DNA of 64,000 bases from Caldilineaceae bacterium (GCA_019637685.1 JAHBVF010000009.1:62001-126000); one strand, 5' to 3'. Positions 8,539 through 18,131 are shown, numbered from the stretch's first letter. Notes: a model not told the origin generated them from the letters alone. Program-made: numbers and translations.

Positions 8539-10638
8539 ATGGAATCACCGCCCCGCACTTCAGCAGAATCAGCCCCCATCCTGCCTGTCTTCCGGTTCGG
8601 CCTGCAAGAATCGCTCTGGCTGCTGCTGGTGTTGACGACGCCTCTCTTTGTGAATTTTTGGGTGGAACAACAATTCGAGGCGTCAAAGGTGTGGCTGTTG
8701 CGCACACTTATCTGGCTTTCTCTTCTGGTCTGGCTGCGCGAATGGCTGACAGGGAGCCAGCGCAGGCCACTCACACCTGCCATTCGCGTGTCGGCCATCC
8801 GCCGCTGGGCCGTCGCGCTGGGTCTTGTGCTTCTGCTTTCCACACTGCTGAGTACGAACCCGTCCATTGCCTTTTTCGGCACACTCGACCGGGCAGGCGG
8901 TCTGCTGACACAGATCAGCTATCTGTTGCTCTTTGCCTGCGTAGCCACGCGGATTGACGTCCCCACCAGCCGCCAATTGGTGCAGGTGGCAGTTCTGACC
9001 GCTTTTCCCATCTGTCTGTTGGCCCTGGCCCAGGCCGCGGGCTGGCAACCCTTCCCGGTTATTACCGACGCCCGCAGCCCCCTGACAACGACGCTGGGCC
9101 GGGCCAACTTCACCGGGGCCTATCTGGCGCTGCTCCTGCCCCTCACCCTGGCCGCGGCCCAGTCTGCCCAGAGCCGCCCCCAGCGCGGCGTCTATGCCGC
9201 GCTTCTGCTCCTGGAACTCGCTGTGATTGGTCTGACCCAGGCCCGGGCCGCGTGGATTGCCGGGGCGGCTGGTCTGGCCGTGCTGCTCTGGCTGCAAGCC
9301 GCGCCCCGCTGGTCCCGGTCTGTGCGCTGGCTGACGGGGCTGGCCGGGTTGCTTACAGGCATCGGGGGGCTGCTTTTTGTTTTACAGCGGGGCATTGCCA
9401 GCGGCGGTTCCATCGCGGCCCGCTGGACCATCTGGCAGGCATCCTTGCGCCTGCTCTGGCCCCGGCTCTGGCTGGGCTACGGCGCGGATACATTGGACCT
9501 GCACTTTCCCGCGGTCTATCCGCCCCAATTGGTCTACTATCAGGGCCGGGGTGTGGCGGTGGATCGGGCGCACAATTGGCTGCTCGACTGGTCACTCAGC
9601 TATGGAGTTGTGGCGACGCTGCTCCTGAGCGGGCTGATTTTTCTGGTTCTGCGCCAGGGCTGGCAGCAATGGGCAAACAGCGGACAGCCCCACGAAAATT
9701 ACTGGCTGGCCGGCGCGCTGGCGGCCAGCTGCGCCCAGCTGGTGGGCAATCTCTTTTTGTTTGAAGTGGCAGCCACCGGGCTGCTCTTCTGGCTGCTGTT
9801 GGCGATTGTGGCCGCGGCCCCTGCCCCCAGCGTGCCCCGTCCTCTCCCCTCTCTTCCCCCACTTTCTCCTGCCCGGCCTCTGTGGCTGCGGGCGGTGGGG
9901 ATGAGTGCGGGCGTCGCGCTGCTGCTGGGGGCTGTCTGGCAGGGCAATCTGCGCCCGCTGCTGGCCGATGTCCACAGCTGGCAAGGAACCCAGGCAATGG
10001 GCCGGGGAGACGCTACCACCGCGCTGGCCGCATACCGAGCCGCCAGCGCGGGCCAGCCTGGCCGGGCTGCGTATTGGGTGGCCCTGGGCCTGACCGCGGC
10101 CCAATTGGGTGAATTTGCAGAGGCAGAGGCAGCACTGAAACAGGCCAGTGCCCTGCGTCCAACCGATCCGGTTCCCTATACGCAGCTTGCCGCGCTCTAT
10201 GGCCGGTGGGCAAACACAGCGCCGGAACGGTTGCCCCAAGCCTATGCCGCCTATGAACGGGCCATCGCCCTGGCCCCGACAATTGGGCTGAGCTTTCAGC
10301 AGTACGCCGACCTGGCCCTGCGCGTGGGGGATTCGGCCAGCGCCTTGCGGCTGGCCCAGCGCGCGGTCGATTTGGATGCCACAGACGGCACAGCTTTTGG
10401 CATTCTGGGCTGGGCAGAAATGGAAGCGGGCCACCTGGCCGCCGCCCAGACGGCTTTTGTCCAGGCAGTGAAATGGCAGCCCAATTCTGCTGATTATCAT
10501 CTGGGCCTTGCCATTGCCCATTTTCAGCAGGACAATTTTGACGAGGCACGGCAGGCTTTGCAACGCAGCCTGCTGCTCGACCCCACCTACGAGCCAGCGT
10601 TGACAGAACAGTTGCAGCAGGCACTTCGGGCACAATAA
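8539..10638 (+). CDS. O-antigen ligase/polymerase-like membrane protein with C-terminal TPRs
   Basis: A 699-residue protein. Residues 1 to about 480 are mostly hydrophobic, with roughly ten to twelve membrane helices. The Wzy_C/WaaL-type signature covers LTQARAAWIAG and a long loop with WLGYGADTLDLHF and DRAHNWLLD. The last 200 residues are soluble tetratricopeptide repeats (for example YWVALGLTAAQLGEFAEAEA). Members of this family join or polymerise lipid-linked glycans at the outer face of the membrane. I start at the ATG at 8539 (GGAG 6 nt upstream) rather than a GTG 24 bases earlier. The two secreted-protein genes behind it share the strand with short gaps. Confidence 0.85.
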   Translation: MESPPRTSAESAPILPVFRFGLQESLWLLLVLTTPLFVNFWVEQQFEASKVWLLRTLIWLSLLVWLREWLTGSQRRPLTPAIRVSAIRRWAVALGLVLLLSTLLSTNPSIAFFGTLDRAGGLLTQISYLLLFACVATRIDVPTSRQLVQVAVLTAFPICLLALAQAAGWQPFPVITDARSPLTTTLGRANFTGAYLALLLPLTLAAAQSAQSRPQRGVYAALLLLELAVIGLTQARAAWIAGAAGLAVLLWLQAAPRWSRSVRWLTGLAGLLTGIGGLLFVLQRGIASGGSIAARWTIWQASLRLLWPRLWLGYGADTLDLHFPAVYPPQLVYYQGRGVAVDRAHNWLLDWSLSYGVVATLLLSGLIFLVLRQGWQQWANSGQPHENYWLAGALAASCAQLVGNLFLFEVAATGLLFWLLLAIVAAAPAPSVPRPLPSLPPLSPARPLWLRAVGMSAGVALLLGAVWQGNLRPLLADVHSWQGTQAMGRGDATTALAAYRAASAGQPGRAAYWVALGLTAAQLGEFAEAEAALKQASALRPTDPVPYTQLAALYGRWANTAPERLPQAYAAYERAIALAPTIGLSFQQYADLALRVGDSASALRLAQRAVDLDATDGTAFGILGWAEMEAGHLAAAQTAFVQAVKWQPNSADYHLGLAIAHFQQDNFDEARQALQRSLLLDPTYEPALTEQLQQALRAQ

Positions 10639-10673
10639 ACCCGTTTGTTTGGCACATAACCAAAGGAGCAAAG

Positions 10674-12179
10674 ATGAAAAACAAGAGAGTACAGCTGCAG
10701 GTAGTGATTACAGCCGTCGCGTTGTTGTTGCTGGGGGGATTGGGCGCCTATTGGCCGGCCATCGCCGGCGCGGACTCGCCCATTTCCACCGGCTCGCCCG
10801 TGGCCACCATCGGCGACGCCATCACCTATCAGGGCTATCTCACCGACCCCAATGGCGCGCCCCTCAGTGGCACATTCACAATGCGCTTCCAGATTTTCAA
10901 CGACCAGTCGGCTGGCGCGCTGCTCTGGGACGGAGGCGATCTGAGCGTGGAAGCCCAAAAGGGTCTGTTTGCTGTCCGTCTGGCCATCACCACCGACATC
11001 TTCAACGGCGAAGAACTGTGGGTGGAGCAGACAGTTGAGGGGGAAGTGCTGGCGCCCCGCCAGGAGATTGTGCCGGCCCCTATGGCCCACACCCTGCGTC
11101 CGGGGGCCATTATCAAAGGCACGGCCAATGCCATTCCCAACAACTATCTGCTCGATGTCCAGATGAACAACGACACATTTGCCTTCAACCGGGGCGCGAT
11201 TTTCGGCCAATCCACCACCGGCAATGCAGTGATGGGTCTTGCCAAAAGTGGCCGTGCCATCTATGGACAAACCGAAGACGGCTTCGCTATCTACGGCTTC
11301 GATGGCGGCAGCAGCCCCAACCAGGGCTACGCGGGCTTTTTCTATAGCACAAACGGCATCGGCGTCTACGGCTACAGCAACGGGGATCGCAGCCATCCGA
11401 ACATTCTGGCCCCGGGTGTCTACGGTCATAGCAATCGCGGGGTGGGTGTCTACGGGCGGGGCGATACATCCGACAGTTCCAGCTTTTACAACGAGGGCGG
11501 CTATTTTGAGGGAGGCAAGGGCCTGTACGCCCGGGGCACAGACTCAGCCGGTCAACAGGGCTACGGCGCACGCATTTTCAGCGACAACTACCGGGGAATG
11601 TATGTGGCAGGCCAAAGCAATCACTATGACGCCTACTTTGGGGGCAACGGTGGGATTAGCGCCAAATCGTACACGGACCGGGCCGCGGCCACCCAATCGC
11701 TGGTCATCAATCTGGGCAGCATAGACATCCAGCCCGGTGATTTGGTGGCAATCGTCGGCGTGACCGAATCAGCAGAAGGGGAAGGGCCTATGCTGGCCGT
11801 GGCCAAAGTGGACGCGACCAACCGCAACGGGGTAATCGGCGTGGCCAAAGAGGCTATTTCCGCCCAGAAGATCGTCTTTGAAGAGGGCGGGGAAGCGGTT
11901 GACTTTGCGCCGGTCTCTGGTTCCATTCCACCCAACAGCTATCTGGTGATCATCACCGCGGGGCTGGCTCCAACCGTCAATGTGGCCAGTCTGGCCCTGG
12001 CCACAGATTGGCAAATTGGTGACAAACTGGCTCTCTCGACCAGTGGTGAACTGGTCCGTTCCAGCCGGGACAGGGACGGCACAGGCGATGGCACTGCTGA
12101 CGGAATTGTGCTGGGCCGGGTGGCCGGTCCTATGGACGCAACCCAGGGCACTCTGCCCCTTTTTATCAATATTGATTAG
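10674..12179 (+). CDS. Secreted protein with GVYG-type repeats, function unknown
   Basis: A 501-residue protein starting with a signal peptide (MKNKR, then a hydrophobic run to about residue 33). Residues 45-145 look like a beta-rich domain (ITYQGYLTDPNGAPLSGTFTM). The middle (about 165-320) is a chain of glycine-rich units around AIYG, GVYGYS, GVYGHS and GVYGRG, probably a repeated beta structure. The C-terminal 150 residues form another domain around VAIVGVTESAEG. GGAG lies 6 nt before the ATG. It sits between the O-antigen-type gene and a small secreted protein, so it is likely a surface protein. No enzyme motif was seen. Confidence 0.75.
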   Translation: MKNKRVQLQVVITAVALLLLGGLGAYWPAIAGADSPISTGSPVATIGDAITYQGYLTDPNGAPLSGTFTMRFQIFNDQSAGALLWDGGDLSVEAQKGLFAVRLAITTDIFNGEELWVEQTVEGEVLAPRQEIVPAPMAHTLRPGAIIKGTANAIPNNYLLDVQMNNDTFAFNRGAIFGQSTTGNAVMGLAKSGRAIYGQTEDGFAIYGFDGGSSPNQGYAGFFYSTNGIGVYGYSNGDRSHPNILAPGVYGHSNRGVGVYGRGDTSDSSSFYNEGGYFEGGKGLYARGTDSAGQQGYGARIFSDNYRGMYVAGQSNHYDAYFGGNGGISAKSYTDRAAATQSLVINLGSIDIQPGDLVAIVGVTESAEGEGPMLAVAKVDATNRNGVIGVAKEAISAQKIVFEEGGEAVDFAPVSGSIPPNSYLVIITAGLAPTVNVASLALATDWQIGDKLALSTSGELVRSSRDRDGTGDGTADGIVLGRVAGPMDATQGTLPLFINID

Positions 12180-12188
12180 GAGCCAAAG

Positions 12189-12449
12189 ATGAAGCACACA
12201 CTTTTTCTGCTCACCCTTGCGTTGCTGTTGCTGCCTCTGGGGATGGTGGCCGCGCAGTCGGTGGCCCGTTTCTCCGCCCCGCGTTTTGCAATCACCAGCG
12301 GCGGGGCCGCGGGGTCTGCCAGTTTCGCGGTGCGCTCGGCCATCGGTCAGCCCATCACAGATGTCGCCGACAGCGCCAGCTACCGAGTATCCGGCGGCTT
12401 CCTCTTTGGCGGCGAAAGCCAGATATGGCTGCCAATGCTGGACAAATAG
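12189..12449 (+). CDS. Small secreted protein, function unknown
   Basis: An 86-residue protein with a clear signal peptide (MKHTLFLLTLALLLLPLGMVAAQS, cleavage probably after AAQ). The mature part holds a motif ending YRVSGGFLFGGES and a C-terminus QIWLPMLDK. AGGAG lies 5 nt before the ATG, and the start is 10 bases after the preceding stop, so it is co-transcribed with the 10674 gene. The short LP-containing tail resembles that of the secreted protein at 37851-38852 (QLYLPDIQRQ). Function is not known. Confidence 0.75.
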   Translation: MKHTLFLLTLALLLLPLGMVAAQSVARFSAPRFAITSGGAAGSASFAVRSAIGQPITDVADSASYRVSGGFLFGGESQIWLPMLDK

Positions 12450-12456
12450 ATGGGAA

Positions 12457-12500
12457 AACAATCCGCCGGTGTTCCTCGAACACCGGCGGATTGTTCTATG
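12457..12500 (+). terminator. Terminator of the secreted-protein operon
   Basis: A 17-bp perfect stem (12457-12473 with 12479-12495, core CCGCCGGTGTT) with a 5-nt loop CCTCG. It lies 8 bases after the stop codon. The sequence after the stem is only weakly T-rich. Confidence 0.75.
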
Positions 12501-12603
12501 CGCTGGTACAGTGTGAAGCTATTCAACGGGGCGTGGACAAAAAAGAGGATCAAAGCCGACGCTCAACCCCAGCCCCCAACGCGCTCTGGGCTATCCGTCA
12601 CCA

Positions 12604-12625
12604 CCGTAGACAGCCCTGTCTACGG
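12604..12625 (-). terminator. Hairpin downstream of dps
   Basis: A 10-bp perfect stem CCGTAGACAG/CTGTCTACGG with a 2-nt loop, 22 bases after the dps stop codon. It has no T-tract on either strand, so its role as a terminator is only likely. Confidence 0.5.
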
Positions 12626-12646
12626 GCAATAGGGTTCATCAAATGT

Positions 12647-13153
12647 TTACTGAGCAATCTCTTTCTGGATGTGGGCCTCCAGAAACCAGAGATATTTGTC
12701 CAAGGCCCGGGAGACTTCGATGAAGAGATCGCCTGTGTCCTGGTCACCCAGTTCGATGGCCTTATCGATCGCTGTCCGAATATAAGCCCCGTGTTGGCCC
12801 ATACGTTCGGCCAGCACAGCCACATACTCTTCGCTTGTCTCCAACGTCGGCGGGAACTCGGCCAGTTGAGAATTGGCAGCAGCCAGACGGACAGTGCCCA
12901 GGGCTGTGCCGCCCAGCGCGGTGGCCCGTTCGGCAATCATATCCACCTGATCAATGACGACGGCGGCAATTTCATCAAAGAGCAGATGCAACTGCATAAA
13001 CTGCTGACCCTTCACATTCCAATGGGCAAACTTCACCTGGCTGTGCAAATCGGTGCTGTCGGCCAACTCTTGGTTGAGCAGGGCCACAATCTCGGTGCGC
13101 GCCTGGTGGGGGATATCGTTATGGGTGGCAAAGTGTCGGGAGTGGGTATTCAT
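12647..13153 (-). CDS. dps: Dps-family ferritin-like DNA-protection protein
   Basis: A 168-residue member of the Dps/miniferritin family, which oxidises Fe(II) with peroxide, stores iron in a 12-mer shell and shields DNA during stress. The ferroxidase signature at the dimer interface is complete: VKFAHWNVKG supplies the His, and LHLLFDEIAAVVIDQVDMIAER supplies the acidic ligands. The family's RATALGG segment follows. Two ATGs are adjacent (13156 and 13153); I choose 13153 because AAGGA is then 7 nt away. The gene follows a PRC-barrel gene by 32 bases on the same strand. Confidence 0.93.
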   Translation of the reverse strand: MNTHSRHFATHNDIPHQARTEIVALLNQELADSTDLHSQVKFAHWNVKGQQFMQLHLLFDEIAAVVIDQVDMIAERATALGGTALGTVRLAAANSQLAEFPPTLETSEEYVAVLAERMGQHGAYIRTAIDKAIELGDQDTGDLFIEVSRALDKYLWFLEAHIQKEIAQ

Positions 13154-13185
13154 CATTTGTTCCTTATCCTTTTCAAAAAATTGAA

Positions 13186-13836
13186 CTACTGAATTTGCTT
13201 TGTGTGTGGCTGTATACGGACTTCTGGCAGCCCGGCGACCGCCTTTTTGGTCAGCGAGAGGTAGACGGTATCGTCTGCCATGTGATCGATGGCCGAAAGG
13301 GGAATTGTCACATCCCGTGCGCCCCACAGATGGTTGCGGCGCAGAATCAGATGGGTAATGTGGTGCTTTTCCGGCTCCACCAGAAACTCGTCCACTTGAC
13401 CCACCCGCCCATCAGTGGCCGCCACGTGAGCACCCCGGTGGACAGCCAATTCCCCGTGGGGAATGGCTTCTTCCTTTAGGTAAAGGCCATTTGCCTGGTT
13501 TCCAACCCTCATGGCAGACGCGTAGGGCCAGAGCATAGCCTCTTCTTCCGCGTAGGCGTCAGGCAACAGATACGACGGATCTTCAGGCCCAATGTAGTGG
13601 GATTCGTTGAAGGGCGTACACTGCATTACTTGCTCTGCTGTGTGATTCAGGCGTATGTGGTCGGCGTCGCTGCTCGCGATCCAGCCCGTGGGTACTAACA
13701 CCTCCTTGTCCAACAGACGGTTGACCTGAACCACCAGGTGGGTAACCTCTGCATTGATTGGATTGATAATCAGGGCCATCGAACGGCCACAGATGCCATC
13801 TGTGGCTGTTATGTCTACCTTTAGCGGATATTCCAC
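13186..13836 (-). CDS. Protein with two PRC-barrel-like domains
   Basis: A 216-residue soluble protein. The N-terminal half has the pattern DITATDGICGRSMALIINP with VTHLVVQ. The C-terminal half repeats it as HVAATDGRVGQVDEFLVEP with ITHLILRR and ends in a DVTIPLSAID strand. This is the PRC-barrel fold used for RNA, protein or metal contacts; no catalytic residues are expected. Start is a GTG at 13834-13836 with GGAG 10 nt upstream. It probably shares a transcript with dps, which fits a stress-protection role. Confidence 0.75.
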   Translation of the reverse strand: MEYPLKVDITATDGICGRSMALIINPINAEVTHLVVQVNRLLDKEVLVPTGWIASSDADHIRLNHTAEQVMQCTPFNESHYIGPEDPSYLLPDAYAEEEAMLWPYASAMRVGNQANGLYLKEEAIPHGELAVHRGAHVAATDGRVGQVDEFLVEPEKHHITHLILRRNHLWGARDVTIPLSAIDHMADDTVYLSLTKKAVAGLPEVRIQPHTKQIQ

Positions 13837-14062
13837 TGTCGCTGTTCTCCAGAATGATGTATGAATGACGATGACTCTGCTACAAAAGCGCCTTTCGAGC
13901 CGCTGATAAACACTGACAAACGCTGATGGAAAGGGGGATTCCCCCCCTGAAATTCTCTGCGCCTCCGCGTCTCTGCGGGAGAAATTACCACTTTTACAGT
14001 GGACTCATTGTTGCATCTTCAACCACGCCCAGTCTTTATGGGGCAATTAACCGAATCTTAAG
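13837..14062. other. Intergenic region with dispersed repeat words
   Basis: No gene is supported. About 13896-13926 contains the GATAAACACTGACAAACGCTGATGG word series, one of several CACTGAT-type repeats in the window. About 13956-13986 contains the CTCTGCGCCTCCGCGTCTCTGCGG word series. The left target duplication of the adjacent MITE-like element occupies 14054-14062. Confidence 0.45.
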
Positions 14063-14184
14063 GGGTGCATCTCAGAAATGGGTGTAACCGATTCCGGGAA
14101 TCGACCAAACCAATTGTCTATGCCGAAGATCGCCTGGTCGATTCCCTGAATCAGCCCACCGCACCTTCCATCGGGGACGCGCCT
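14063..14184. mobile_element. MITE-like element, copy 1, with 9-bp target duplication
   Basis: A 122-bp non-coding element flanked by the direct repeat AATCTTAAG at 14054-14062 and 14185-14193. Its ends are imperfect inverted repeats of the form GGYGYRTCYCMG. The interior contains two palindromic blocks around CCGATTCCGGGAATCG and TCGATTCCCTGAATC. Copy 2 at 35989-36105 matches over most of the length but has a different flanking duplication, which shows independent insertion. No transposase is encoded, so movement would need one supplied elsewhere. Confidence 0.8.
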
Positions 14185-14334
14185 AATCTTAAGTACGGAG
14201 GTTGCGCTGCCCAGACCGAGAGTGTTATAGTGAGAAGAAGCTAAGGACTGCAATAAAGGCCAGAAGGTATTGGCCGCTGACCCTTATGTGCAGTCTGTGG
14301 CAAACGGTGTTCAATCTCCCATACGGCTGGTCTT

Positions 14335-15033
14335 ATGACAAAACATATTTTGGTTGTTGACGACGACAGCCTGATCCGCCGCGCCGTGGCGGTGAATCTG
14401 GAGCAGGCAGGCTACACAGCACTCTTGGCCGAGTCTGGCGAGGACGCGCTTCGCCACATTGCCGTGCGTGTCCCGGACCTGATCCTGCTCGACATCGGGC
14501 TGCCCGGCATGGATGGTCTGCAAGCTCTGCGCGCAATTCATCAGCAAGTGCCAGGTATCCCCGTGGTCTTTCTAACAGCCCGGCGTCGAGAATTGGATGA
14601 AATTGTGGGGTTGGAATTGGGCGCGGATGACTATATCACCAAACCCTTTGATATGGATGTGCTTCTGGCCCACGTAAAGGCTGTACTGCGTAGAGTCGAA
14701 CCAGTGGCGACCCTGACCGAGGAAGAGATCGTTGTGGCAGGGGACCTGCGTATGGTTCCGGGCAGCTATCAGGTGCAGATTGGCGACCGAAGTATTGAAT
14801 TGCCGCCCAAAGAATTTGAATTGCTGCTGACCCTCGCCCGCAATCCGGGCCGTGTATTCAGCGTGGATGAACTGATGGATCAGGTCTGGGGCAGCACATG
14901 GATCGGTGAAACCCAGACGATCTACGTGCATATACGCTGGCTGCGCCAGAAAATTGAGGAGGACCCTACCCATCCCCAACGGCTGGTGACAATCCGCGGG
15001 GCTGGTTACAAACTGATGGCTTTGCAAGGGTAA
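14335..15033 (+). CDS. OmpR/PhoB-family response regulator
   Basis: A 232-residue regulator. The receiver domain has the acidic pair Asp10/Asp11, phosphoacceptor Asp53 (LILLDIGLPGMDG) and the conserved Lys in YITKPFD. The C-terminal winged helix has the PhoB-type LPPKEFELLLTLARNPGRVFS start and a DNA-recognition region ending in TIRGAGYKL. It is followed after 9 bases by its histidine kinase gene. Signal and targets are unknown. No strong ribosome site precedes the ATG. Confidence 0.93.
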   Translation: MTKHILVVDDDSLIRRAVAVNLEQAGYTALLAESGEDALRHIAVRVPDLILLDIGLPGMDGLQALRAIHQQVPGIPVVFLTARRRELDEIVGLELGADDYITKPFDMDVLLAHVKAVLRRVEPVATLTEEEIVVAGDLRMVPGSYQVQIGDRSIELPPKEFELLLTLARNPGRVFSVDELMDQVWGSTWIGETQTIYVHIRWLRQKIEEDPTHPQRLVTIRGAGYKLMALQG

Positions 15034-15042
15034 GGTGAATCC

Positions 15043-16500
15043 GTGCTACACACGCTGCGCTCGCGTCTGGCCCTCAGCCATGCCATTCCCACCCTCATTC
15101 TTATGCCTTTGCTTGGCCTGCTCTTGCTCTATCAGATTGAGCAGAGCTACTTCCAGAGTACAATACTTAGCGACTTGACTCTTCAGGGCGAACTCATTGC
15201 CGACTTGACCAGCCGCCAATGGGATTTCTGGCAACGCTCAGATGCCGTCCATCTCATCGGAGCACGGGTGGACTTGGGCACATCCACCAGTCTGATGCTG
15301 TTGGACCGGGAAGGACGCCTGCTCTCGTCCACCGATTCTGCCGAAGCATCCCTGGCCACACTGACACCCGACCTGCCACTTTTGCAGCAAACGGTGACGG
15401 ACGGGCAGGTCCGACAGATGGAATCTGATGCCCTGACAGGGCCGCACGACCTTGCGATTCTGGTGCCGGTGATGGATAGGGGCGGCCAGGTGGTGGGTGT
15501 TGTGCGTATGGCCCGTCGCACAGCAAGCCTTCAGGAGCAACTGTGGCGTCTGCGCTGGATGATCTTGACGACGCTTTTTGCCGGGGGGCTTTTTTCATTG
15601 ACCCTCGGTTTGGTGCTGGCCCACGCGCTCAGTTCGTCGCTGGAACGTCTCAGCCAGGCCGTTTCACACTTTCGCCTGGGCGAAGAACCCGCTTGGGTGC
15701 CCGAACAAGGTTCAAACGAAATTCGTAACCTGACCCACGCCTATAATGTGATGGGGCAAAAGATTCAGGCATTGGAATCCAGCCGTCGCAAGATATTGGC
15801 GGGCGTAGTCCACGAATTGGCACGTCCATTGGGCGGCATCAAAGCCGCGGCCCAGACCATTGAAAAAAACGATAACCGTGAACTGAATGTGGAGATGGCC
15901 ACAGGCATCAATACGGCTGTGGATCAGTTGAAACTGCAACTGGAAGATATGGCCTTGTTGGGGCAGATCGAGCAGAAGGCGCTGACCCTCGACAAGGAAG
16001 CAGTGGACCTGGCCGCGCTGGTGGAAAGCCAGTGCCGCCAATTGCAATCGCTGGCAGCACAAAAGCGGCTCCACCTATCCTGCCAGCCCCTGAGCAATGC
16101 CCCTGTGATCGTTCTGGGCGATGCCCGGCGCTTGGGGCAGATTGTGGGCAATCTCATCCACAACGGCATTAAGTACACACCCGGGGGCGGAACTGTAGCC
16201 GTCTCTGTGGGAATCAGTCAGGCAGAGGACAAGCCCGCCGCGCTTGTGTGCATCACAGATTCGGGTCCTGGCATCGATCCAGCCGAGCAGGAAGCCATCT
16301 TTGAATTCTACTATCGCAATCCGCAACAGAAGCGCATCCACCTGGGGCTGGGGATTGGCCTGGCCCTCTCGCGCTGGCTGACCGATGCCCACGGCGGAAC
16401 TCTCTCGGTCGATAGTCGCCCCGGTGAGGGCGCAACCTTCATTTTGACGCTTCCCCTCGTCTCCCAGGCAGATTCACCGACAACGTCCCCCCTCTCCTAA
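15043..16500 (+). CDS. Membrane sensor histidine kinase with HAMP domain
   Basis: A 485-residue class I kinase. Two membrane helices (about 13-32 and 172-195) enclose a roughly 140-residue extracytoplasmic sensor. A HAMP linker and a HisKA domain with His257 (VVHELARPLGG) follow. The HATPase_c domain has the N box (NLIHNGIKYTP), G1 (ITDSGPGID) and G2 (GLGIGLALSRWL). The start is a GTG 9 bases after the regulator stop with AAGG nearby. HELARP replaces the common HELRTP; the His itself is kept. It is the clear partner of the upstream OmpR-type regulator. Confidence 0.92.
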   Translation: MLHTLRSRLALSHAIPTLILMPLLGLLLLYQIEQSYFQSTILSDLTLQGELIADLTSRQWDFWQRSDAVHLIGARVDLGTSTSLMLLDREGRLLSSTDSAEASLATLTPDLPLLQQTVTDGQVRQMESDALTGPHDLAILVPVMDRGGQVVGVVRMARRTASLQEQLWRLRWMILTTLFAGGLFSLTLGLVLAHALSSSLERLSQAVSHFRLGEEPAWVPEQGSNEIRNLTHAYNVMGQKIQALESSRRKILAGVVHELARPLGGIKAAAQTIEKNDNRELNVEMATGINTAVDQLKLQLEDMALLGQIEQKALTLDKEAVDLAALVESQCRQLQSLAAQKRLHLSCQPLSNAPVIVLGDARRLGQIVGNLIHNGIKYTPGGGTVAVSVGISQAEDKPAALVCITDSGPGIDPAEQEAIFEFYYRNPQQKRIHLGLGIGLALSRWLTDAHGGTLSVDSRPGEGATFILTLPLVSQADSPTTSPLS

Positions 16501-16682
16501 GGCGCTCCGTCCCAACCCCCCTCAGCCCGTTCACACTGCGCGCTGGTACTCCGCTTCACTTTCGCTTAAGGACAGCGCGAGGCTTAATCGCGTATAGTAC
16601 GCCTACACAACCAACACAGGGCGAGGACCCCGCCGGGGCGCGAGATTATCGTCTCTATTCGAGCCTGAATCGATGTACCATT

Positions 16683-16868
16683 ATGCATACTGTTCCCAGA
16701 ATGGTGGCTCCCATTTCTGCCACCGTTATTTTGGTTGGAATCTGGCTGTGGCGGCGACACGCGCCCACGCCTTCGGATACTGACGAATCCCTTTGGCTGC
16801 TTTGGGTTCTGCTGGCGATTGCAGCCGCGGCTATGGTTATGCTGGTTGTCTACCTATTCAGTGTATGA
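16683..16868 (+). CDS. Possible small two-helix membrane protein
   Basis: A 61-residue frame with two hydrophobic segments (residues 8-23 and 38-59) separated by a charged loop. No clear ribosome site precedes the ATG, and I recognise no family. The alternating hydrophobic helices argue for a real protein, but chance cannot be excluded. Confidence 0.35.
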   Translation: MHTVPRMVAPISATVILVGIWLWRRHAPTPSDTDESLWLLWVLLAIAAAAMVMLVVYLFSV

Positions 16869-17366
16869 GGTGACGAAAGCGCGCAACCAACACAGCCGCG
16901 TAACCGTAGCCGCGACCGCCTGGCTCACCCCGCAGACCCGACAGCGCACTACAGGCAATCTGTAGCCCATTGCCACCCCTCCCCAAACACCAGCAATTCC
17001 AAATTTGAACAATGTGTACAGGTCAATCTAATGGTGGAATCGGAACTGGCCCTGATTTTGTAGGTCACGCTTGTTGGACATCAAAGAATTGATCGGGCAA
17101 TAGCGTAGGCGCGGTTTATAGCCGCGCCTATCCGTCCCCAATGATTTTCCTGATCCACAAAATGAGGGCGGGACTGTTGGCAGTGCGGGTGGTGACGGAG
17201 GCACAGTCGGAAAGTCAACGAGCGATCGGCCCCTCCCCCAGAATGGGGGAGGCCGGGAGGGGGTGCAGTAACCCAATCGCCCTCCCCCCAGCACAGCCAT
17301 CACACAGGCAAACCGGTCCGCCCGCTCCCCCGCTCTCCCGCTCCACCGCTCTCCCGTTCCCCCCGC
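16869..17366. other. Intergenic region with repeats, no gene recognised
   Basis: Nearly 500 bases without a supported gene. About 17108-17132 holds a hairpin TAGGCGCGG/CCGCGCCTA. About 17219-17285 is a copy of the CTCCCCC...GGGGGAGG dispersed repeat seen near 2535-2640. About 17315-17366, just past the rpiA stop, is a low-complexity run of CCGCTCTCC-like words. An AACCAACACAG word occurs both near 16611 and near 16883. Confidence 0.45.
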
Positions 17367-18056
17367 TCACTCCAGCCACCACACCCCCTGCTTCCCCGCC
17401 ACCACCACCGCCGAAACCAGTCCAATAAACAGGCCGTGCTCCACAATCCCGGCCCGGCTGTTCAGGGCCGCGGCCAGGGCCTCCGGGTCCGCCATCGGCC
17501 CGAAATTGCAGTCCAGAATCAGATTGCCGCTGTCTGTGCGAAAGGGAGCGTTTTCCCGGCCCGGACGGACAGTCACTGTGGCGCCCAGCCCTGCCAAAAA
17601 TTCCAATTGGGTGCGCCAGCCAAAGGGGATTACCTCCACCGGCAGCGCCCACGTCGTGCCCAGCCGGTCCGACAGCTTGCCCTCATCCACAATAATCACC
17701 TCCTGGCGGCTGGCCTGGGCCACAATCTTCTCCCACAGCAGCGCACCGCCCCCGCCTTTGATCACCCGCAGCTGGGGGTCCACCTCATCCGCGCCGTCAA
17801 TCGTCAGATCGATGGCCGGATGCTCGTCCAAACTGGTCAAGGGCACGCCCAGCCGCTGCGCGTCGGTGGCCACCTGGCCCGAACAGGGCACACCCACAAT
17901 CCCGGTCAGACGGCCATCGGCCAGCCGCTCGCCGATGCACTCGATAGCCTTGAGCGCGGTGCTGCCCGCGCCCAGTCCCACCACCATTCCCGGCTGGATC
18001 AGGCCCACCGCGGCTTCCGCGGCCTGGCGTTTGAGGGAATCGATAGAAGTCGTCAT
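17367..18056 (-). CDS. rpiA: Ribose-5-phosphate isomerase A
   Basis: A 229-residue RpiA, which interconverts ribose 5-phosphate and ribulose 5-phosphate in the pentose phosphate pathway. Motifs present are [10 protein letters not shown] (phosphate loop), [11 protein letters not shown] with the catalytic Asp, [14 protein letters not shown] with the catalytic Lys/Glu, and VDEGKLSD. I start at the ATG at 18054-18056; the longer frame reads through a palindrome (18095-18131), and a MTTSIDSLK start fits the family. An AGGA site lies 11 nt upstream. It is the last gene of a minus-strand sugar-phosphate cluster that includes tal-pgi, matching its pathway. Confidence 0.95.
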   Translation of the reverse strand: MTTSIDSLKRQAAEAAVGLIQPGMVVGLGAGSTALKAIECIGERLADGRLTGIVGVPCSGQVATDAQRLGVPLTSLDEHPAIDLTIDGADEVDPQLRVIKGGGGALLWEKIVAQASRQEVIIVDEGKLSDRLGTTWALPVEVIPFGWRTQLEFLAGLGATVTVRPGRENAPFRTDSGNLILDCNFGPMADPEALAAALNSRAGIVEHGLFIGLVSAVVVAGKQGVWWLE

Positions 18057-18094
18057 AAAAGTTGCTGTCCTGTGTGCTGGTAGAAACGTAAAAC

Positions 18095-18131
18095 GTGAAA
18101 CGTGAGATTGTTGTCTGTTCTCACGTTTCAC
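18095..18131. repeat. Gene-end inverted repeat, 13-bp arms
   Basis: GTGAAACGTGAGA (18095-18107) pairs perfectly with 18119-18131 around an 11-nt loop, 39 bases past the tal-pgi stop. Its words (GTGAAACGTGAGA, GCTTCAC) recur in the longer palindromes at 21016, 45554 and 49622. Confidence 0.8.
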